From positions 1,488,001 to 1,552,000 of the forward strand of contig NZ_CP023994.1 of NCBI RefSeq assembly GCF_003194085.1: DNA of 64,000 nt, in the 5' to 3' direction. The stretch comes from Aurantimicrobium photophilum. Its GTDB lineage: Bacteria; Actinomycetota; Actinomycetes; Actinomycetales; Microbacteriaceae. Within the stretch, counting starts at the first letter, position 1; the number at the start of each line of letters is the position of its first letter. The notes beneath the pieces are model-generated. The model saw nothing but the letters and a program-made list of their open reading frames with translations, did not search any database and was not told the DNA's origin. A program made the translations under genes and the position numbers. Positions 27,831 to 36,067 of the stretch are shown one piece after another.

Positions 27831-28877
27831 ATGAAGAAGTCTTCATTGATCTCAATCGCAGCTCTAGCAGCTGTGTCCGCACTTGCCCTCTCGGGTTGTG
27901 CCGGTGCATCTAACGATGCAGCTGCCAGCACCCGTGCTTGTGTAATCCTCCCCGACACCGAGTCCTCACCTCGTTGGGAAGCTGGCGACAAGCCTGCTCT
28001 CGAGGCTGCACTGACTGACGCTGGCTACGAAGTAGACATCCAGAACGCTCAGGGTGACACCGCTAAGTACGCAACCATTGCTGACCAGATGCTCTCAAAG
28101 GGCTGTGGCGTAATGATCCTCACCGACCACCAGGGTGCTGCTATCCAGGTTGCCGAGAAGGCTAAGGCTGCTGGCGTTCCAGTTATCGCTTACGACCGTC
28201 CCGTTGCAGGAGCTGACTACTACGTCTCCTTCGACAACGAGGGTGTTGGCGCAATCGAAGGTGAGTGCATCGTTGATGGTCTTACCGCTGCTGGCAAGGA
28301 CCCCAAGACTGCATCTGTTGTTTACGTAGGTGGAGACCCCGCTGACGGTAACGCAAAGATGTTCTACGACGGTGCTGTATCCGTCATGTCAGCTGCTGGC
28401 ATCAAGCCTGCTGCTGAGACTCCTGGTACCTGGGATGGAACCAAGGCTGGAACCGCATTCGAGCAGGCTTACACCTCTCTCGGCGGTAACGTTGACGCTG
28501 TTTGGGTAGCAAACGACACCAACGCAGCTGCAGTTATCACCATCCTTGACAAGAACGGCAAGACCGTTCCTGTTTCGGGTCAGGACGCATCTGTTGCTGG
28601 TCTCCAGAACGTTCTTCTCGGCAAGCAGACCTGCACGGTCTACAAGCCATTCTCTGTAGAAGCTGCTGCTGCTTCGGACCTGGCTATCCAGATCCTCGGT
28701 GGTAAGGCTCCTTCTGTAGCGAAGAAGCTCGCTGACGGAACCCCCTTCGTCGCAGTTACCCCCATCAAGGTCGGTCCTGAACAGGTCATCGACGTTGTTG
28801 CTGGTGGCGACGCAACTGCCAAGGACCTCTGCACCGCAGAGCTCGCTGAGGCATGTGCAAAGTACGGCGTAAAGTAA
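27831..28877 (+). CDS. xylF: Xylose ABC transporter substrate-binding lipoprotein
   Basis: A 348-residue periplasmic-binding-protein type I sugar receptor. It begins MKKSSLISIAALA, with a signal peptide ending in the lipobox ALSGC. The mature part shows VILPDTESSPRWEAGDKPAL, VIAYDRPVAGADYYVSFDN and VWVANDTNAAAV, as in XylF. The start at 27831 is chosen because AAGGGAGAGAA directly precedes it; a longer frame from 27738 would spoil the signal peptide. The C-terminal CTAELAEACAKYG may hold a disulfide. Xylose specificity is inferred from the neighbours. Confidence 0.93.
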   Translation: MKKSSLISIAALAAVSALALSGCAGASNDAAASTRACVILPDTESSPRWEAGDKPALEAALTDAGYEVDIQNAQGDTAKYATIADQMLSKGCGVMILTDHQGAAIQVAEKAKAAGVPVIAYDRPVAGADYYVSFDNEGVGAIEGECIVDGLTAAGKDPKTASVVYVGGDPADGNAKMFYDGAVSVMSAAGIKPAAETPGTWDGTKAGTAFEQAYTSLGGNVDAVWVANDTNAAAVITILDKNGKTVPVSGQDASVAGLQNVLLGKQTCTVYKPFSVEAAAASDLAIQILGGKAPSVAKKLADGTPFVAVTPIKVGPEQVIDVVAGGDATAKDLCTAELAEACAKYGVK

Positions 28878-28890
28878 CAAACCAATAGTT

Positions 28891-28929
28891 GAGACTTTGC
28901 GCCGGTCGATCCGGCCGGCGCAAAGTCTC
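28891..28929 (+). terminator. Strong hairpin between xylF and xylG
   Basis: GAGACTTTGCGCCG pairs perfectly with CGGCGCAAAGTCTC (14 bp) around an 11-base loop, followed by TCTTGTTTC. It probably reduces read-through from the receptor gene into xylG-xylH or protects the xylF mRNA 3' end, giving more receptor than ATPase or permease. Confidence 0.75.
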
Positions 28930-29015
28930 TCTTGTTTCACCCCCACAATTTTTCTGTCATTGAATTGACACCCACCCCGGCTTTGAGGCCGGATGAAACA
29001 TCAAAGGAGATGGGC

Positions 29016-29765
29016 ATGGATGTGCCACTGATCGAACTCTCTGGAGTTAAGAAAAGCTTCGGTCCCGTAGATGTCCTCAAGGGCATTGACTTCAAGGCAT
29101 ACGCAGGCAAGGTCACCGCACTCGTCGGTGACAACGGTGCAGGTAAGTCCACACTGATCAAGGGCCTCTCCGGAGTTCAGCCTTACGACGAGGGAATCGT
29201 CAAGTTCGAGGGTGAAGAAGTTCACCTCCACTCCCCTCGCCAGAGCGGCGCTCTCGGCATTGAGGTTGTGTATCAGGATCTAGCACTCTGCGACAATCTC
29301 GACATCGTTCAGAACATGTTCCTCGGCCGCGAAGAGCTCAGCCAGGGCACCCTCGACGAAGGTTCGATGGAGTTCCAGGCCACCAAGGCACTGCAGAGCC
29401 TCTCGGTTCGTACCGTGAAGTCGGTTCGTCAGAAGGTTTCCTCTCTCTCCGGTGGTCAGCGTCAGACTGTAGCTATTGCACGTTCTGTTCTTCGTAACGC
29501 AAAGCTCGTCATCCTCGACGAGCCAACTGCTGCGTTGGGTGTGGCACAGACCGAGCAGGTTCTGAACCTGGTTCGTCGCCTCGCAGACAACGGCATCGGC
29601 GTCATCATCATCAGCCACAATTTGGCAGACGTCTTCCAGGTCTGCGACTCCATCAACGTTCTGTACTTAGGACGCATGGTCGCATCACTAAAGACCTCCG
29701 AAACTACACAATCCGATGTTGTTGGTTACATCACCGGCACCAAGACCATGGAAGAGGTGGCGTAA
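29016..29765 (+). CDS. xylG: Sugar ABC transporter ATP-binding protein, single domain
   Basis: A 249-residue protein with one complete ABC domain: Walker A LVGDNGAGKSTLIKGLSG, Q-loop EVVYQDLALCDN, signature LSGGQRQTVAIARS, Walker B LVILDEPTAALG and H-loop IIISHNL. E. coli XylG has two fused domains and about 510 residues; this half-size form would act as a homodimer, as in FrcA-type systems. AAGGAG is six bases before ATG 29016, better spaced than the earlier in-frame ATG 29010. Its stop overlaps the permease start by 1 bp. Confidence 0.92.
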   Translation: MDVPLIELSGVKKSFGPVDVLKGIDFKAYAGKVTALVGDNGAGKSTLIKGLSGVQPYDEGIVKFEGEEVHLHSPRQSGALGIEVVYQDLALCDNLDIVQNMFLGREELSQGTLDEGSMEFQATKALQSLSVRTVKSVRQKVSSLSGGQRQTVAIARSVLRNAKLVILDEPTAALGVAQTEQVLNLVRRLADNGIGVIIISHNLADVFQVCDSINVLYLGRMVASLKTSETTQSDVVGYITGTKTMEEVA

Positions 29766-31006
29766 TGAGTTCGCTAACCCCCACTGAAATCGGTAGCGGC
29801 CACGAAGGCACTATCCGCGACCAGATCACCGCATACGGTCAGCGTCTCAAGAACGGCGAAATGGGCGCACTGCCTGCTGTTATTGCATTGCTGGCCCTGG
29901 TTGTTCTGTTCGCCTCACTGAGCCCCTACTTCCTCACCACGCTGAACTTTGCCAACCTGTTCGTTCAGGCAGCACAGCTCACCGTTCTCGCCTCGGCCCT
30001 GGTCTTCGTTCTGCTTCTTGCAGAAATCGACCTTTCTGCAGGTGTGACCGCCGGTGTTGGTATGGCCTTGTTCGTGGTTTTGAACCAGATGATGGGAATC
30101 AACTGGATCGTTGCGATCATTGCTGCCCTGGCATTGGGTTCACTCGTTGGTTGGGTTATCGGTATCTTCGTCGCGAAGATTGGTGTTCCTTCCTTCGTGG
30201 TCACACTGGGTCTGTTCCTGGGTTTCCAGGGCCTCATGCTCGTCATGCTTGGTGACGGTGGTCTGTTCCGCCTCGACATTCCTGAGCTCAAGGCCATCAT
30301 GAACTCCAACATGCCTGTTGCAGGTGGTTGGATCATGCTTGCTGTGATGGTGGGAGTTTCTCTCGCACTGGGCTTCTATGACCGTGCACGTCGCGCCAAG
30401 GCAGGTGTGGCAAACCGCCCCATCGCTTTGATGCTTTCTCGTGTTGCGATCATTGCCGTGCTGGGGGGAATCGCCGTCGGCGCGATGAGCGTCAACCGCA
30501 GCGTTTCTGTTGTCCCCATCGAGGGTGTCCCCATCGTTATTCCGATCGTGATCGGAATCCTGTTCGTGGGAACTTTCGTACTGGACCGCACCACCTTTGG
30601 TCGTCACCTCTACGCAGTGGGTGGAAACCCTGAAGCTGCACGTCGTGCAGGTATCAAGGTGGCAAAGATCCGCATCACCGCCTTCATCATCTGTTCCACA
30701 CTTGCTGTGGTCTCCGGTGTTCTTGCAGCCAGTCGTATCGGTGCTATCGAGTCGACCGCAGGTCGTTCGATCGTGCTCTCCGGTGTTGCTGCAGCAGTTG
30801 TTGGTGGCGTGAGCCTCTTCGGTGGTCGTGGTCGTTTGATCCACGCAGCCATCGGTGCTCTTGTTATCGCAATCATCGACAACGGTCTGGGCCTCATCGG
30901 TCTCCCCGCTGGTGTGAACTTCCTCGTTACCGGTGCAGTTCTTATTGCAGCTGCAACCATCGACGCCCTGTCGCGCAAGCGCTCCGGCGGCGGAGTGAGG
31001 GTCTAA
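29765..31006 (+). CDS. xylH: Xylose ABC transporter permease
   Basis: A 413-residue permease of the ribose/xylose (BPD_transp_2) family with about ten to twelve hydrophobic segments. The conserved FVLLLAEIDLSAGVTAGVG segment and the cytoplasmic coupling loop LYAVGGNPEAARRAGIKV are present. The length matches XylH-type permeases, which are longer than RbsC. Start and upstream stop share one base (TAATG). A hairpin follows the gene. Confidence 0.94.
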   Translation: MSSLTPTEIGSGHEGTIRDQITAYGQRLKNGEMGALPAVIALLALVVLFASLSPYFLTTLNFANLFVQAAQLTVLASALVFVLLLAEIDLSAGVTAGVGMALFVVLNQMMGINWIVAIIAALALGSLVGWVIGIFVAKIGVPSFVVTLGLFLGFQGLMLVMLGDGGLFRLDIPELKAIMNSNMPVAGGWIMLAVMVGVSLALGFYDRARRAKAGVANRPIALMLSRVAIIAVLGGIAVGAMSVNRSVSVVPIEGVPIVIPIVIGILFVGTFVLDRTTFGRHLYAVGGNPEAARRAGIKVAKIRITAFIICSTLAVVSGVLAASRIGAIESTAGRSIVLSGVAAAVVGGVSLFGGRGRLIHAAIGALVIAIIDNGLGLIGLPAGVNFLVTGAVLIAAATIDALSRKRSGGGVRV

Positions 31007-31020
31007 CCTTCCAGGTTATG

Positions 31021-31055
31021 AATGCCCCTGACACAGTCGATGTGTCGGGGGCATT
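31021..31055 (+). terminator. Hairpin after xylH
   Basis: AATGCCCCTGACACA pairs with TGTGTCGGGGGCATT (one G-T pair) around GTCGA. There is no clear U-tract, so termination may be partial and the epimerase gene may still be co-transcribed. Confidence 0.6.
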
Positions 31056-31079
31056 CCTGATTCAGTGAGATTTTTGATT

Positions 31080-32057
31080 ATGAGCATCCAACGAGAATCC
31101 TCTGGTTTCACTCGACTCACAACACGGAGTGGGGTGTCCATGGTTGTCTCTACATTTGGTGCGCGAATCGTGGAACTCTGGGTGCCCGATAAAGCTGGCG
31201 TTCTAGGAAATGTGGTTCTGGGGTTACCGAGCCCGGAACACTATGGCGACCGCGCCAACCTCTACCTCGGCTGCACCGTGGGCCGAGTTGCCGGGCGTAT
31301 CCCACAAGCACACTTCGCTGGTGGTGGTCTCTCCTTCTCGCTGGAACCCAACGAGGGCCCCAACCAGCTTCATGGCGGTGGAACCCGCAGCTTTGATCGG
31401 CTCGAATGGGAATTGATTACCTTTGAGTCGGATGAATCAGTCGTTGCAGAATTCCACTATGTAAGCCCTGCTGGTGAGGAAGAGTATCCCGGCGAGTTGA
31501 CTGTGGTCTCTCGCTATGAACTCTTTGCGCAGGGCGTTCTCACTTGCACCCTCACTGCAGAGACCACCTCCGCCTGCCCGGTGAACCTCACCACGCATAG
31601 TTATTGGAACCTGTCAGGAAACGCAGGAAGCACCATCCACGATCACGAACTGACGGCGGACGTAGCCTGGCATGTAGAGACAGGTGAAGGCCAGCTACCA
31701 ACCGGAGAGCTCACTCCCACACCTCACCAGCTTTCCCTGGCTACTCCTGGCTGGGATGACACCTTTGTCTTGGCGGAGAAGGACCACACCACAACTGCGG
31801 CAGCGACCCTGAGCCACCCACCTTCGGGCAGAAAGCTAGAACTCTTCACAACCGAGCCTGCGCTCCAGGTCTACACTGCCGGATATCTCCCAGAGGAAGC
31901 GTTCGATGACGTGCATGTGCTCACCGCCTTTGGCGGAGTCTGCCTTGAGCCTCAGCGCATCAATGACAATGCCCTATTGCCCCAATTCCCCAGCATTGTG
32001 GTGGAACCCGGTGAAACATACACTCACGTGACTACCCACGTGTTTTCGTGTCTCTAA
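31080..32057 (+). CDS. galM: Aldose 1-epimerase
   Basis: A galactose mutarotase-family enzyme interconverting alpha and beta anomers of aldoses. Landmarks are LYLGCTVGRVAGRI, PNQLHGGGTRSFDRLEW (catalytic His), LTTHSYWNLSG (second His) and FGGVCLEPQRINDN (catalytic Glu). ATG 31080 gives 325 residues; a GTG at 31065 in the same frame would add five. Neither has a strong Shine-Dalgarno. Its place after xylFGH suggests mutarotation of imported xylose for XylA (inference). Confidence 0.9.
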   Translation: MSIQRESSGFTRLTTRSGVSMVVSTFGARIVELWVPDKAGVLGNVVLGLPSPEHYGDRANLYLGCTVGRVAGRIPQAHFAGGGLSFSLEPNEGPNQLHGGGTRSFDRLEWELITFESDESVVAEFHYVSPAGEEEYPGELTVVSRYELFAQGVLTCTLTAETTSACPVNLTTHSYWNLSGNAGSTIHDHELTADVAWHVETGEGQLPTGELTPTPHQLSLATPGWDDTFVLAEKDHTTTAAATLSHPPSGRKLELFTTEPALQVYTAGYLPEEAFDDVHVLTAFGGVCLEPQRINDNALLPQFPSIVVEPGETYTHVTTHVFSCL

Positions 32058-32061
32058 GCGT

Positions 32062-33333
32062 TTAGCGCTCTTCCAGGCCCCAGGCCTGTCCATAGCCTCC
32101 CTCAGCTTCTGGCTTAGCCATCAGCTCGAGGAAAGGAACAGCGTCAAAGGCTTCTGGGCCAAGGACACCAGCGCCACTCCAGGTGCCATTGGCTAGGAGT
32201 TCTAGCGCAATCACAGGATTGAGCGCGGTCTGCCAGACCACACACTGGCTGTCGTATTCGGCCATCGTCCACTCGTTATCACTAACGTGATACAGATATA
32301 CCTCTCGAGGTTGGCCATCCTTACCGAGACCAGTCACCCAGACTCCTGCACAAGTCTTTCCTGTCATGCGGGGACCGATGGTGGCAGGATCAGGCAATGC
32401 AGCTGCCACCACGTCACGGGGGGCCACCATGGCAGGGCCCTGTGCAGTGCGGACCTTGATGGGTTCAATAGAGTCCAGACCTAGTTGATGCAGAGTCTTC
32501 AAAATGCCGATGAACTCATCACCGAGTCCGTACTTAAAGGTCACCCGCTTCGCATCGAGCCAGCGAGGCATCATGAGCACTTCTTCATGCTCCACGTTCA
32601 CACACTCCACCGGACCAATGCCTTCGGGGAAGGTGAAGACTTCTGGTTCACTAAACGGCGGTGTGGTGAACCACCCTTTGTCTTTCTCCCAGATCACAGG
32701 AGGGTTGAGACATTCCTCAATCGTGGTCCAAATGCTGAATGAGGGGGCAAAGATTTCATTGCCTTCCTCGTCTCGAACAACCAGGTTGGCACCATCGCGT
32801 GTTCCCAGCTCATCGATTGAACTAAACAAGTTGTCTTGCGCATAGCGAGCAAAGACGTTGGACATTCCTGGTTCAACACCAATACCAACCAGAGCTAGGC
32901 GTCCTGCCTGCTCCCATTTCCCAGCTTCAGCGAACTGGTCATCTCCGAGTTTCACACCGGTCTCGGCGTAAGGGTTGGTGGGGTGCGGCAAGGACAAACT
33001 CATCGCCATGTCGAGATAGTCCGCGTTAGCGGCGAGTGCACCGGCAAAGATGGTCCGCACAAACTTCGGCTCGACCGCGTTCATCACGTGGGTGGCACTG
33101 TGGCGCAGGGCGACCTCTGTCACGCTCTCGGGTTTCGACGCATCAATTTGGTCAGCGATAAAGCGACCTTCGATCGCGGCAGCACCGTGCTTGGCCTTGA
33201 GCCACTCGATGGTGCGCTCGGCACGCGTGATGTCGTAGTCGGTCACCACCATGACATCGAAGAAGGACCGACGTGCGGAAATCTTGGCAATGGCGTCTCC
33301 GACGCCACCGGCACCAACTAGCAGAATTCTCAT
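32062..33333 (-). CDS. Saccharopine dehydrogenase family protein
   Basis: A 423-residue protein with an N-terminal Rossmann motif MRILLVGAGGVGDAIAK and the family segments HVMNAVEPKFV, ADYLDMAMSLS and GVEPGMSNVFA. Its relatives include saccharopine reductases and carboxynorspermidine synthases; the substrate is not clear here. The frame is open another 40 codons upstream into the mntH promoter region, but ATG 33333, with AGGA just upstream and right before the Rossmann fold, is the natural start. It diverges from mntH and converges with the epimerase gene, 4 bp apart. Confidence 0.87.
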   Translation of the reverse strand: MRILLVGAGGVGDAIAKISARRSFFDVMVVTDYDITRAERTIEWLKAKHGAAAIEGRFIADQIDASKPESVTEVALRHSATHVMNAVEPKFVRTIFAGALAANADYLDMAMSLSLPHPTNPYAETGVKLGDDQFAEAGKWEQAGRLALVGIGVEPGMSNVFARYAQDNLFSSIDELGTRDGANLVVRDEEGNEIFAPSFSIWTTIEECLNPPVIWEKDKGWFTTPPFSEPEVFTFPEGIGPVECVNVEHEEVLMMPRWLDAKRVTFKYGLGDEFIGILKTLHQLGLDSIEPIKVRTAQGPAMVAPRDVVAAALPDPATIGPRMTGKTCAGVWVTGLGKDGQPREVYLYHVSDNEWTMAEYDSQCVVWQTALNPVIALELLANGTWSGAGVLGPEAFDAVPFLELMAKPEAEGGYGQAWGLEER

Positions 33334-33340
33334 ATTCCTG

Positions 33341-33346
33341 ACGTTA
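33341..33346 (-). promoter_or_regulatory. Candidate -10 for the saccharopine-dehydrogenase-like gene
   Basis: TAACGT on the minus strand, seven bases before the ATG at 33333, fits the near-leaderless pattern; CAGGAAT between them could also serve as a Shine-Dalgarno. Confidence 0.35.
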
Positions 33347-33439
33347 CTCCTGGAAGTAGAGGCTGTGACTGTGTCTTCGCTGACAAGTAGTCTGGTGGGG
33401 AAGACGCAGCAGCGTCCATCCCAGCGAAATTGAGTAGCG

Positions 33440-34690
33440 ATGACAACCCCCAACCCTGCACCCTCGGCGACTCGTCGAACGCGTGCTCTGCGGGTTGTTC
33501 CTCTGCTGGGTCCGGCACTCGTGGCGGGTGTGGCCTATCTGGATCCCGGCAATGTTGCCAGCAACATGACCGCCGGCGCACAGTTCGGCTATCTCCTGGT
33601 CTGGGTAGTCGTCGTGGGCAACCTGGTTGCCTGGTTGGTGCAATACCTCTCTGCCAAGTTGGGACTGGCAACCGGGAAATCTCTCACCCAGATTCTCGGA
33701 GAACGCATCAAGAACAAATGGCTGCGCAGGGGCTTCTGGGTTCAGGCAGAGATTGTCGCCATGGCGACGGACCTCGCCGAGGTCGTCGGTGGCGCCATCG
33801 CCTTCAACCTGTTATTCGGTTTCCCCTTGCTTGCCGGCGGCATGGTGATGGGTCTGTTGTCCTTACTCTTACTGTCCCTTCGTGATCGCTCAGGTGCGAA
33901 GGCTTTTGAGCGCGTCGTCATCGCGCTGCTGTTGATTATTGCCATTGGCTTCGGCATGGGTCTCGTCGTGGCACCACCAGACCCCAGTTCGCTGCTGGGT
34001 GGACTGATGCCACGCTTTGATGGCGCTGCTTCTGTGTTGCTGGCGGCGTCCATCTTGGGTGCGACGATCATGCCGCATGCCATCTATGCGCACTCGGCCC
34101 TGACTCGCGATCGCTTTGGTTTGGTTCTTGCTGGCGTGGAACGCGGCAAGATTCTCAAGGCCACCCGCGTAGATGTCACTGTGGCATTGGTGATTGCCGG
34201 CGGCGTGAACCTGGCCATCTTGCTCACAGCAGCAGTGAGCCTGCAGGGAGTTCCCGGCACCGACACCCTCGAGGGTGTTTATGCGGCGTTGAACAACAAT
34301 TTGGGGCCCGTCATAGCCGTGTTGTTTGCGATGGGACTGCTGGCATCTGGCTTGGCATCAACCTCGGTGGGAGCCTATGCCGGGGCCGAGATCATGAGCG
34401 GTCTGACCGATATTCAGATTCCGTTGCTGTGGCGTCGGGTCATCACGTTGATCCCCGCCTTCATCATCTTGAGTATTGGCGCTGACCCCACCTGGGCACT
34501 GATTATTAGCCAGGTTGTGCTGTCCTTCGGCATTCCCTTTGCGCTGATTCCTCTGGTGATCTTCACCAGGGACAAGTCCATCTTGGGCGTAGATATCAAC
34601 TCAGGTGTGACCACAACCTTGGCAGTGTTGGCATCGGTGTTCGTTATTGGATTGAACGCGGTGCTGCTCTGGATTACCTTCGCTGGCTAG
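33440..34690 (+). CDS. mntH: Nramp-family divalent metal transporter
   Basis: A 416-residue proton-coupled importer of Mn2+ and Fe2+ with about eleven membrane segments. Metal-binding motifs are in AYLDPGNVASNMTAGAQFGY (DPGN in TM1) and IMPHAIYAHS (MPH in TM6), as in MntH. The family signature is intact, so it should be functional. It stands alone, ending at a terminator shared with rplL. A VIT-type exporter at the start of the window is another metal carrier but is not linked. Confidence 0.95.
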   Translation: MTTPNPAPSATRRTRALRVVPLLGPALVAGVAYLDPGNVASNMTAGAQFGYLLVWVVVVGNLVAWLVQYLSAKLGLATGKSLTQILGERIKNKWLRRGFWVQAEIVAMATDLAEVVGGAIAFNLLFGFPLLAGGMVMGLLSLLLLSLRDRSGAKAFERVVIALLLIIAIGFGMGLVVAPPDPSSLLGGLMPRFDGAASVLLAASILGATIMPHAIYAHSALTRDRFGLVLAGVERGKILKATRVDVTVALVIAGGVNLAILLTAAVSLQGVPGTDTLEGVYAALNNNLGPVIAVLFAMGLLASGLASTSVGAYAGAEIMSGLTDIQIPLLWRRVITLIPAFIILSIGADPTWALIISQVVLSFGIPFALIPLVIFTRDKSILGVDINSGVTTTLAVLASVFVIGLNAVLLWITFAG

Positions 34691-34709
34691 CTGGAGAAGT
34701 TAAAGCGAA

Positions 34710-34739
34710 AGGGCGCCAACTCCGAAGAGTTGACGCCCT
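34710..34739 (-). terminator. Terminator of the rplJ-rplL operon
   Basis: AGGGCG and CGCCCT, then CAACTC and GAGTTG, form a stem with a single mismatch and a CGAA-type loop. On the minus strand it is followed by TTCGCTTTAA. It lies between the convergent mntH and rplL genes. Confidence 0.75.
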
Positions 34740-34759
34740 GAAGCGTGTAGTAGCTGAGA

Positions 34760-35146
34760 CTACTTGAGGACGACGGTTGCGCCAGCCTCGGTAAGAGCAG
34801 CCTTTGCCTTCTCTGCGGCGTCCTTGTTAGCGCCTTCGAGAACGGTTGCAGGTGCACCATCAACGAGTGCCTTAGCCTCACCCAGACCGAGGTTGGTGAT
34901 GGTACGCACCTCCTTGATGACAGCAATCTTGTTTGCGCCAGCAGCCTCGAGAACGACGTCAAAAGAGTCCTTCTCTTCAGCAGCTTCAGCAGCTGCAGGT
35001 GCAGCGCCACCAGCGGCAGCAACAGCTACGGGAGCTGCAGCGGTGACCTCGAAGGTCTCCTCGAATGCCTTAACGAACTCGCTGAGCTCGATGAGCGAGA
35101 GCTCCTTGAAAGCCTCGATGAGCTGCTCAGTTGAGAGCTTTGCCAT
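34760..35146 (-). CDS. rplL: Ribosomal protein L7/L12
   Basis: A 128-residue ribosomal stalk protein. The N-terminal dimerisation domain ([27 protein letters not shown]), Ala/Gly-rich hinge (around residues 37-55) and C-terminal factor-binding domain ([26 protein letters not shown] and GATVVLK) are all visible in part here as [20 protein letters not shown]. It recruits translation GTPases. It follows rplJ by 47 bp. Confidence 0.98.
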   Translation of the reverse strand: MAKLSTEQLIEAFKELSLIELSEFVKAFEETFEVTAAAPVAVAAAGGAAPAAAEAAEEKDSFDVVLEAAGANKIAVIKEVRTITNLGLGEAKALVDGAPATVLEGANKDAAEKAKAALTEAGATVVLK

Positions 35147-35193
35147 GATTTTCTCCTTGTTGTTATTTCGTCTAAACCGGAACTAGTAAGTGA

Positions 35194-35709
35194 CTAGTTG
35201 CCGGACTCTTGCTTTGCACGCAGTGCGTCGACTGTGCGAACAGCCTTCGACAGTGGTGCGGTGAACAGGTATGCGGCACCGAAGAGAGAGGCCTTTGCAG
35301 CTCCGGCAAACTTAGCCAGAAGTACTTCGCGGGACTCGAGATCGGCGAGCTTTCCAACCTCAGCAGCGTCGAGAGGCTTACCGTCGAAGTAGCCGCCCTT
35401 CAAAATGAGCTGAGGGTTTGCCTTGGCAAAGGTACGCAGGGCCTTCGCAACAGCGACAGCGTCGCCGTGCACGAATGCGATAGCCGATGGGCCAGCAAGC
35501 TGGTCATCGAGACCGGTGATGCCTGCCTTAGCGGCGGCAATCTTGGTCAGCGTGTTCTTTACCACGGCGTAAGTCGCGTGCTCACTGATGGACTTGCGCA
35601 GCTCCTTGAGCTGAGCAACAGTGAGGCCGCGGTACTCGGTGAGCAGAACTGCATTCGAACCAGAGAAATTCTTCTCGAGTTCGGAGAGCATTGCTTCCTT
35701 GTTCGCCAT
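35194..35709 (-). CDS. rplJ: Ribosomal protein L10
   Basis: A 171-residue protein anchoring L7/L12 dimers to 23S rRNA. It begins [15 protein letters not shown] with the conserved [17 protein letters not shown] and ends with the helix that binds L12 ([20 protein letters not shown]). AAGGAG precedes the ATG. The long upstream region holds an L10-leader-like sequence and a terminator hairpin, which points to autoregulation by L10 or the L10-L12 complex. Confidence 0.98.
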   Translation of the reverse strand: MANKEAMLSELEKNFSGSNAVLLTEYRGLTVAQLKELRKSISEHATYAVVKNTLTKIAAAKAGITGLDDQLAGPSAIAFVHGDAVAVAKALRTFAKANPQLILKGGYFDGKPLDAAEVGKLADLESREVLLAKFAGAAKASLFGAAYLFTAPLSKAVRTVDALRAKQESGN

Positions 35710-35920
35710 GGCGCTCCTTGTGGTTTCTCACACCCCACTTGTGTGGAGTGATTAGCCTCAGACCGCTCAAACTAAAAAAGCTCCAGCGCAGGGGCTGGAG
35801 CGAAAGAAAACACGCGAACGTATTAATCACTTACAGGTTCCTGCGCGGGTCTCCGTCGAAACGAAACTTCGATTGGTTGCTTACATTCATAAGCACGCCA
35901 ATAACCAGCGGTCTTTGGGT
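35710..35920 (-). ncRNA. Ribosomal protein L10 leader (putative autoregulatory 5' UTR)
   Basis: The roughly 210-base leader of rplJ. CCAAAGACCGCTGGTT at 35903-35918 (minus strand) resembles the conserved start of bacterial L10 leaders, which mimic the L10 site on 23S rRNA. The leader ends in a terminator hairpin and then the rplJ Shine-Dalgarno. A region GCGCAGG (35840-35846) can pair with CCTGCGC inside the terminator (35786-35792), giving alternative structures. The remainder of the 35710-36067 gap holds the promoters described separately and nothing coding. Confidence 0.6.
35774..35801 (-). terminator. Attenuator-like intrinsic terminator in the rplJ leader
   Basis: On the minus strand GCTCCAGC pairs with GCTGGAGC around a six-base loop, followed by six U. 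It lies 64 bases upstream of the rplJ start codon and downstream of the putative promoter; no gene ends there, so it is best read as an attenuator. Confidence 0.7.
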
Positions 35921-35926
35921 ATCTCT

Positions 35927-35956
35927 AGAGTACGTGAGAGGCAGTACCCCTGGCAA
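35927..35956 (-). promoter_or_regulatory. Candidate rplJL promoter
   Basis: TTGCCA (35956-35951) and TACTCT (35932-35927) on the minus strand with an 18-bp spacer would start transcription near 35920, directly before the L10-leader motif. Confidence 0.4.
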
Positions 35957-36067
35957 ATCGGTAGACTAAAGACTTCCCTCCCCTGTTAGCGCTGATGCTC
36001 ACATCGGATGCCCGTGAGACCGGCATCACAAAGTGAGTTTTGGCTTGTCACGAAGATTTGAGGCCTC

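Noticed and set aside
30140-30844. A 234-codon open frame antisense to the xylose permease gene
   Set aside because: Composition is extreme (Thr, Asp, His, Cys-rich), as expected from the complement of a membrane-protein gene; the sense frame is clearly the gene.
35774-35801. The hairpin as a terminator of an upstream gene
   Set aside because: No minus-strand gene ends upstream of it; it lies inside the rplJ leader, so an attenuator is the better reading.
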